DNA from: an uncultured Pseudomonadota bacterium
GTDB lineage: Bacteria; Myxococcota_A; UBA796; UBA9615
Assembly: GCA_937907595.1 (NCBI GenBank)
Contig: CALCXL010000441.1
Location: 1 to 10,207 of the forward strand
Direction of reading: 5' to 3'
DNA: 10,207 nt
Shown here: one piece after another, positions 6,746-10,207 of the stretch
Position numbering within the stretch: position 1 is the stretch's first letter
How the letters are laid out: each line of letters starts with the position of its first letter
The notes under the pieces: generated by a model
Database searches by the model: none
What the model was told of the DNA's origin: nothing
Seen by the model: the letters and a program-made list of their open reading frames with translations, nothing else
Translations under genes and position numbers: made by a program

Positions 6746-6766
6746 AAGCCGTGGGAACCCTGAGGG
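6681..6766. repeat. Repeat B, copy 2 (overlaps methyltransferase start)
   Basis: This 86-base partner of 3802-3887 has 72 matching positions without gaps. It spans the methyltransferase start codon and its leader. It is separated from repeat A copy 2 by 776 bases holding the methyltransferase body, against only 39 bases in the left copy. Confidence 0.75.
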
Positions 6767-6805
6767 CATCGTCGGTGCTCGACCGGCTCGACCGGAGTTT
6801 AGAGA

Positions 6806-6838
6806 ATCAGGGTTTGTACGACCTATCCCCTGATAGGT
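6806..6838 (+). other. Hairpin with a mutually exclusive alternative stem
   Basis: ACCTATC (6821-6827) pairs perfectly with GATAGGT (6832-6838) around a CCCT loop. Alternatively ATCAGGG (6806-6812) pairs perfectly with CCCTGAT (6828-6834). The two 7-bp stems share bases 6832-6834 and cannot coexist. No following U-tract or gene is close, so a riboregulator is not demonstrated; protein-binding arms in DNA are equally possible. Confidence 0.4.
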
Positions 6839-6962
6839 GCCTGTCTGCCGTCTCGAGCGTCGTCCACACGACCTCCGAGTTCACCGGGACCCATTCTGGA
6901 CTCGAACCGGAACCGCTCCGTGAACCTCCCCGCCGTACGAACCTGAGTCCTGCTCTCGATCC

Positions 6963-7040
6963 TCAAAGCACGTCAAAGCCCTTGACCTCCCCCACCCCCC
7001 GCCGCACTCTCTCATCTGAACTTCAGATGATGCACATCTG
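6963..7040. repeat. Cluster of short direct and inverted repeats beside the tRNA fragment
   Basis: TCAAAGC occurs at 6963-6969 and 6973-6979, one helical turn apart. GTCAA/TTGAC forms an inverted pair at 6972-6976 and 6982-6986. TCATCTGAA (7012-7020) and TTCAGATGA (7022-7030) form a perfect 9-bp palindrome around one base. The CATCTG half recurs at 7035-7040, giving CATCTG, CAGATG, CATCTG at 11-base spacing. Such layouts suit a dimeric regulator or integrase/excisionase arm sites. Confidence 0.5.
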
Positions 7041-7072
7041 CAATGATATCGCCTACTTACACCATTACCGGA

Positions 7073-7105
7073 CGGTCCTGGGTTCAATCCCCAGCGGGCC
7101 CACCA
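7073..7105 (+). tRNA. Orphan tRNA 3' end (T-arm, acceptor strand, CCA), probable attachment-site remnant
   Basis: CTGGG (7078-7082), the T-loop TTCAATC (7083-7089) and CCCAG (7090-7094) form a perfect T-arm. It is followed by acceptor strand CGGGCCC (7095-7101), discriminator A and encoded CCA (7103-7105). A functional tRNA would need GGGCCCG about 70 bases upstream. It is absent, as are D and anticodon arms. Tyrosine integrases that target tRNA genes leave exactly such 3' fragments at the far end of an inserted element. Confidence 0.65.
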
Positions 7106-7134
7106 ACGCAACCGCCTGAAATTGCTTCGTTAGT

Positions 7135-7151
7135 CCCCGCTTCCGGCGGGG
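7135..7151 (+). terminator. GC-rich hairpin downstream of the tRNA fragment
   Basis: CCCCGC (7135-7140), loop TTCCG and GCGGGG (7146-7151) form a perfect 6-bp stem starting 29 bases after the tRNA CCA. No U-tract follows, so terminator function is tentative. It may have come along with the tRNA's own downstream region. Confidence 0.35.
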
Positions 7152-7386
7152 GCAGCCGGGAGGGGTGCGGGCGGCGGCCGAGCGCCGATGATTCTCAGCG
7201 CGATCGGGGGACGGCGCCGGTGTTCCCGGCGGATCCGGGCTGGGGATCATCGATCGGGAGGAGGCACTTCGAGGGGGGAACCCAAGACTGCGAATCTCTT
7301 GGCCCTCGACACTCAATCTCAGTCTCGATCTCAGAGCGGACATCTGTACCTTGGGCCGACAATCCACGGCGGGCCCGGAAGAGCTA

Positions 7387-7407
7387 GGCTCAGGGCTCAG
7401 GGCACAG
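7387..7407 (+). repeat. Three-copy heptamer tandem repeat just upstream of the 7421 gene
   Basis: GGCTCAG, GGCTCAG and GGCACAG follow one another directly and end at the Shine-Dalgarno of the next gene (GGGAGGG, 7407-7413). Copy-number change would alter leader or promoter spacing but not the reading frame. Confidence 0.6.
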
Positions 7408-7420
7408 GGAGGGTGCCGCC

Positions 7421-8995
7421 ATGGCCACGTACAAGCTCTCATTCCAGAGCGCGCCGACCTGGGAGCAGCTGCGCGCCGCGTGGACGTGCGTGGTGACGCA
7501 GCTGCGGGGCACCACCGGTCCGTGGCAGCTCGGGCAGCGGGTCGAGGGCTCCGACCAGAACTTCCCGCCGGCGGCGTTTGAAGCCTCGTGGACCTGCGAG
7601 GGCGCTTCCCTCAGCGAGTCGGTGGTCAACGGCGGCGGCAACCCCCACGACGGCTACGGCTACGACATCCGCTCGGCGTTGGTGGTCGACACGGACGGGG
7701 GATCCGTGGTCGTCACCCTGCTCTGCGGTGGTTACGACCCCCTGCCCCAGCCGAGCACGCTGGTCGTGCAGGGCAGCGCGGAGCAGCTCGACGCGGTGCG
7801 GGCGGGGCTGCGCGCGGCCCTCGGGTCGGAGAACGATCGCTCGTCGGGCCCGACGGTGGCGGTCGCCAACGTCGCTGAGGCCCGCCAACACGACCCCGCA
7901 GCCGCGCTCCGCTGGCTGCGCGAGGCCCTCGAGCTCGGTCGCCCTGCGGGAGCCGCTTGGGGCTGGGCGGAGCTCCTCAAGCTGGCCGAAGAGCTGGAGG
8001 CCCCCGACCCGGGCCGGTTGGCCCGCCGGCTCGTCGAAGCCCCCCACGACGTCGCGGCCTGGCAGGAGGCGGAGCAGCAACCGCCCCCGGGCTGGACGGT
8101 CGAGCGCATCACCCGGATCCTCGCGCGCCTCCGTCCCTACGATCCCGGCGCTTCGAGGCCTCCCTTCGGGGACAGGGCGGCGATGGACGTGGCCTGGCGT
8201 CGGCTGGAGACGGGCACGGGGCCGACCGGGACGTCCGACCCGCTGATGTGGAACCTGGCGCGCGCCCTCTACCCGGGCCTGCCCGACGGCGAGCGGGGCC
8301 TGCCGGATGCCTCCCGGTCAGGGCGCCGGGCGCTGAGCACGGTGGTGCGGGCGGTCTGGATCGAGCCCGGGGACGAGCTCCCCGCGGTCCTCGTGGAGCG
8401 ACGCGCGACGGCCAAGGGGTCCCAACGGGCGCGGGCCTGGCTCTTTGGACCGTCGTCCGGCGACGTGGTCCGCTTCGCCATGGACTGGACCCGCCGCGGG
8501 CAGCGCACGCTCCACCTGGGCGTCGCGCTGGCGACGTCGGGCACTCCGGACTTTGTGGGGCGGGTGGAGGAGGCACTGAAGCAGGTCACGCCCTACGCCC
8601 TCGTGCCGGTCTCTGCGCAGGATCCGCTCCCCGAACGCAGCCGCCGCGTCCTCGTGGGCCTGTCGGGCGTCGGCTCCCACATCGAGCAGGTCACCGAGCT
8701 CCTCGAGCGCGCCGGTGTCGCCGAGCCCGAGCTCGTCGAAGCGTTGCGCGCCTGCCGCTGCGAACAGCCAGCCGTCGGCTACTGCGAGCATGCGCGGGCG
8801 TTGCTGGACAGCAGCCGCCACCACGGACAGCTGGCCAACCGGAGCCCCGACGTGAAGGCCGGCGCCCTCGCGCGCGCGCGGCAATATGCTCTTTCGGCCG
8901 GCTTGGCCCTGCTTGCCCCGACTCCGTTCTCCCGGGTGGAGAGGGACGCGATCAGCGCGGCGGGGTACCTGGCGATCGCCGCCGCGGTCCGCTGA
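7421..8995 (+). CDS. 524-residue cytoplasmic protein of unknown family
   Basis: I do not recognise this protein. The start is well supported by GGGAGGG seven bases upstream, and base use is typical of the surrounding genes throughout. There is no signal peptide or membrane helix. The first ~130 residues look alpha/beta (MATYKLSFQSAPTWEQLRAAW, then LVVDTDGGSVVVTLLCGGYD and LVVQGSAEQLDAVRAGLRAAL). Residues ~150-215 are helical with an Ala/Leu-rich, TPR-like feel (HDPAAALRWLREALELGRPA). A middle section holds VRAVWIEPGDELPAVLVERR, possibly another beta-rich domain. Near the end, EALRACRCEQPAVGYCEHARA carries three cysteines and two histidines within or just beyond it, possibly a metal site. It lies immediately beyond the tRNA fragment and is followed, 154 bases later, by the DTW gene. 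No function is assigned. Confidence 0.8.
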   Translation: MATYKLSFQSAPTWEQLRAAWTCVVTQLRGTTGPWQLGQRVEGSDQNFPPAAFEASWTCEGASLSESVVNGGGNPHDGYGYDIRSALVVDTDGGSVVVTLLCGGYDPLPQPSTLVVQGSAEQLDAVRAGLRAALGSENDRSSGPTVAVANVAEARQHDPAAALRWLREALELGRPAGAAWGWAELLKLAEELEAPDPGRLARRLVEAPHDVAAWQEAEQQPPPGWTVERITRILARLRPYDPGASRPPFGDRAAMDVAWRRLETGTGPTGTSDPLMWNLARALYPGLPDGERGLPDASRSGRRALSTVVRAVWIEPGDELPAVLVERRATAKGSQRARAWLFGPSSGDVVRFAMDWTRRGQRTLHLGVALATSGTPDFVGRVEEALKQVTPYALVPVSAQDPLPERSRRVLVGLSGVGSHIEQVTELLERAGVAEPELVEALRACRCEQPAVGYCEHARALLDSSRHHGQLANRSPDVKAGALARARQYALSAGLALLAPTPFSRVERDAISAAGYLAIAAAVR

Positions 8996-9149
8996 TCCCG
9001 GGCCCGCCGCCCCGCGCGCGCTCCCGACCCGGTCCTTCGCAGCAGGCTGGTACGCTCGCTCGCCGAGGGACTCCCCCTTCGATTCGACCTCCTCCTTGTC
9101 CAGCGGGGGAACCGGACGGTCCCATCGATCAACCTGCTACACCGGGTCC

Positions 9150-9896
9150 ATGACTCGGACCCACCTGCTGGAGGTCGAGGGCCACCGGCCCTGGTGCTTG
9201 CGCTGTCGCCGGCCCGGCGCCGTCTGCCTGTGCTCGGAGATCACCTCCCTGCGGGTGCGGACGAAGTTCGTGTTCCTCATGCACCCCAAGGAGGACAAGA
9301 AGATCAAGAACGGCACCGGCCGGATCGCCCACCTCGCGCTGGACCGGTCCGAGCTGCTCGTCGGGCTCGACTTCCGGGAGCACCCCCGAGTGGTCGAGCT
9401 CCTGGCCGACCCGGCCTACGACTGCCGGGTGCTCTACCCCGCGCCCGAGGGTGAGGGTGAGGAGGCCTCGGAGTCGTCTCGGCCGCCGGGCCGCACCCCG
9501 GTCCTCTTCGTGATCGACGGCACCTGGCCTTGCGCGAAGAAGATGATGAAGCTGAGCACCAACCTGCACGGGCTGCCGCGGCACAGCCTCGACGTCGACC
9601 GCCCGTCGGAGTTCAAGACCAAGCACCAGCCGGACCCGGCCTGCCTCGCGACGATCGAGGCGGTGGATCGAACGCTGCACGGCCTCGCCGCGCGGGGACT
9701 CGAGGTGTACGGAGCCCAGGAGTCGGAGCGATTGCTCGCCCCGTTCCACCGGATGGTCGCCCTGGGGATCGCCCACGCGGCGGATCCAGGACCCGGCAGC
9801 TACCGCCGCAGCGGCCCGTTCCCGACCGGGGAGGAGCGGAGGAAGGGCCGCACGTCGACGGCCTCGGGCAGGAACGTCATGTTCCGGGGTGGTTAG
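9150..9896 (+). CDS. DTW-domain protein, probable tRNA-uridine aminocarboxypropyltransferase (YfiP/TapT-like)
   Basis: The protein has 248 residues. The N-terminal zinc-binding set is C16-L-R-C19-R-R-P ... C26-L-C28, as in DTW proteins. Core motifs follow: NGTGRIAHLAL (54-64), D123-G-T-W126 (the family's name-giving motif), then LPRHSL and SEFKTKHQPDPACLATIEAV. In characterised members (E. coli TapT/YfiP, human DTWD1/2) the domain transfers the 3-amino-3-carboxypropyl group of SAM to a tRNA uridine, making acp3U. The modified position in this organism is inferred at best. The ATG at 9150 was chosen because the upstream part of the open frame is low-complexity and lies before the conserved Cys cluster. 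No good Shine-Dalgarno precedes it, so weak or leaderless initiation is possible. The Lys/Arg-rich tail (GEERRKGRTSTASGR) is a plausible RNA-contacting extension. Confidence 0.9.
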   Translation: MTRTHLLEVEGHRPWCLRCRRPGAVCLCSEITSLRVRTKFVFLMHPKEDKKIKNGTGRIAHLALDRSELLVGLDFREHPRVVELLADPAYDCRVLYPAPEGEGEEASESSRPPGRTPVLFVIDGTWPCAKKMMKLSTNLHGLPRHSLDVDRPSEFKTKHQPDPACLATIEAVDRTLHGLAARGLEVYGAQESERLLAPFHRMVALGIAHAADPGPGSYRRSGPFPTGEERRKGRTSTASGRNVMFRGG

Positions 9897-10005
9897 CAGC
9901 GCCGGATCCCGGCCTCCCCCCCCCGGACCCGGGGCGGCCAGGGCCAGAGAAGCGAGCGGAGGCTGCGGTCGAGGGGATCTCCGCCCGGTCCTGGCCGCGC
10001 TGACC

Positions 10006-10207
10006 TCAAGGCGGGGCCGCGGCGTTTGCAGCAACTGCATCGAAGAGGACCCCCGCGGCGTAGCGCGCGAAGTGTGAGGCCCGAGCAGCGCACGTCGGTC
10101 CGGTTGGGGCCCGACGCCTCGTACTGGCTGCGCACGCGGGCGAGGCGCCGCTCCCAGTAGGGCTCCGCCGCGGTGCGGTAGCGAAGGAAGTCCGCGCCCC
10201 CCACGTT
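10006..10207 (-). CDS. C-terminal end of an unrecognised protein, apparently frameshifted, N-terminus off the window
   Basis: From the right edge the minus strand reads GADFLRYRTAAEPYWERRLARVRSQYEASGPNRTDVRCSGLT (in one frame, with blocks such as YWERRLARVRSQYEASG). It then continues sensibly only in the next frame, as FARYAAGVLFDAVAANAAAPP, ending at a stop at 10006-10008. Removing one base from GTGT at 10072-10075 joins the two. Without that, the first frame runs into an Arg/Cys-rich low-quality tail ending at 9893. A recent mutation or a sequence error both fit. I do not recognise the family. It converges on the DTW gene. Confidence 0.5.
   Translation of the reverse strand, partial: TWGARTSFATAPRRSPTGSGASPACAASTRRRAPTGPTCAARASHFARYAAGVLFDAVAANAAAPP

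Larger units (their letters stand above)
6770..7420. other. 651-bp non-coding, repeat-rich region with lower GC
   Basis: No convincing gene lies here. Short open frames on the minus strand translate to phrases such as WARWGLNPGPS and GPLGIEPRTVR, well-known artefacts of reading a tRNA 3' half in antisense. The region holds a hairpin with an alternative pairing (6806-6838), short direct and inverted repeats (6963-7040), an orphan tRNA 3' end (7073-7105), a GC hairpin (7135-7151) and a heptamer tandem repeat (7387-7407). From about 6790 to 7060 it is visibly more AT-rich than the coding DNA around it. Confidence 0.7.

Noticed and set aside
6888..6925. Possible minus-strand T-arm (GGTTCGAGTCC) suggesting a second tRNA
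   Set aside because: Only four of five T-stem pairs form, and no matching acceptor 5' strand, anticodon arm or CCA was found.
7040..7105. A complete tRNA with anticodon loop CTTACAC (Val-like) around 7054
   Set aside because: The five bases on each side of that loop do not pair, and no GGGCCCG acceptor strand exists at the right distance.
6881..7442. Short minus-strand frames containing GLNPGPS and GPLGIEPRTVR
   Set aside because: These peptides are recognised artefacts from translating tRNA 3' halves in antisense. They support the tRNA fragment, not a protein.
9934..9998. Inverted repeat GCGGCCAGG / CCTGGCCGC between the two converging genes as a terminator
   Set aside because: The loop of 47 bases is long, there is no U-tract, and such pairs are expected by chance at this GC content.
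9129..10040. Minus-strand frame of 303 codons across the DTW gene
   Set aside because: It is antisense to the clear DTW motifs and consists of Arg/Gly/Pro-rich shadow sequence.

Overview
The window is very GC-rich chromosomal DNA from a bacterium. The gene content (a Hanks-type Ser/Thr kinase, a heme-motif PD40 propeller lipoprotein, IS91-type transposase remnants, multi-membrane glycosyltransferase-like proteins) resembles the Myxococcota and related former deltaproteobacteria. That placement is an inference from gene types and base composition; no marker gene is present.

Left block (1-2761, minus strand): two integral membrane proteins of the GT-C / PMT-like glycosyltransferase kind, joined stop-to-start by TGATG. 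The second runs off the left edge with no stop codon. A 124-bp divergent intergenic region separates them from a GTP-independent, plus-strand Ser/Thr kinase-like gene (2886). That gene loses frame in a G6 run and then runs into a decayed IS91-family transposase C-terminus.

Middle block (about 3489-6770): a mosaic. A TolB/PD40-type propeller lipoprotein with one CXXCH motif (3962-5608, minus) is flanked by two partial copies of the same composite. Repeat A (106 bp, IS91 transposase C-terminus) lies at 3657-3762 and 5799-5904. Repeat B (86 bp, start region of a methyltransferase gene or an IS end) lies at 3802-3887 and 6681-6766. In the left copy A and B almost touch. In the right copy they enclose a PF13679-type methyltransferase gene (5951-6745, minus). 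A short gene fragment appears to survive at about 5728-5800.

Non-coding block (6770-7420): relatively AT-rich, full of small inverted and direct repeats, and ending in an orphan tRNA 3' end (7073-7105, with encoded CCA). This looks like the end of an integrated element or island. By the usual geometry of tRNA-targeting integrases, the element would lie to the left of the fragment. No integrase is present in the window.

Right block (7421-10207): a well-formed 524-residue cytoplasmic protein of unknown family, then a DTW-domain tRNA aminocarboxypropyltransferase gene. Converging from the right edge is the C-terminal end of an unrecognised protein that reads well only if one base is removed.

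I see no CRISPR array, toxin-antitoxin pair, recognised defence operon or complete mobile element. The best leads are the duplicated IS91/methyltransferase composite, the tRNA-fragment boundary with its repeat cluster, and the unknown 524-residue protein beside it.
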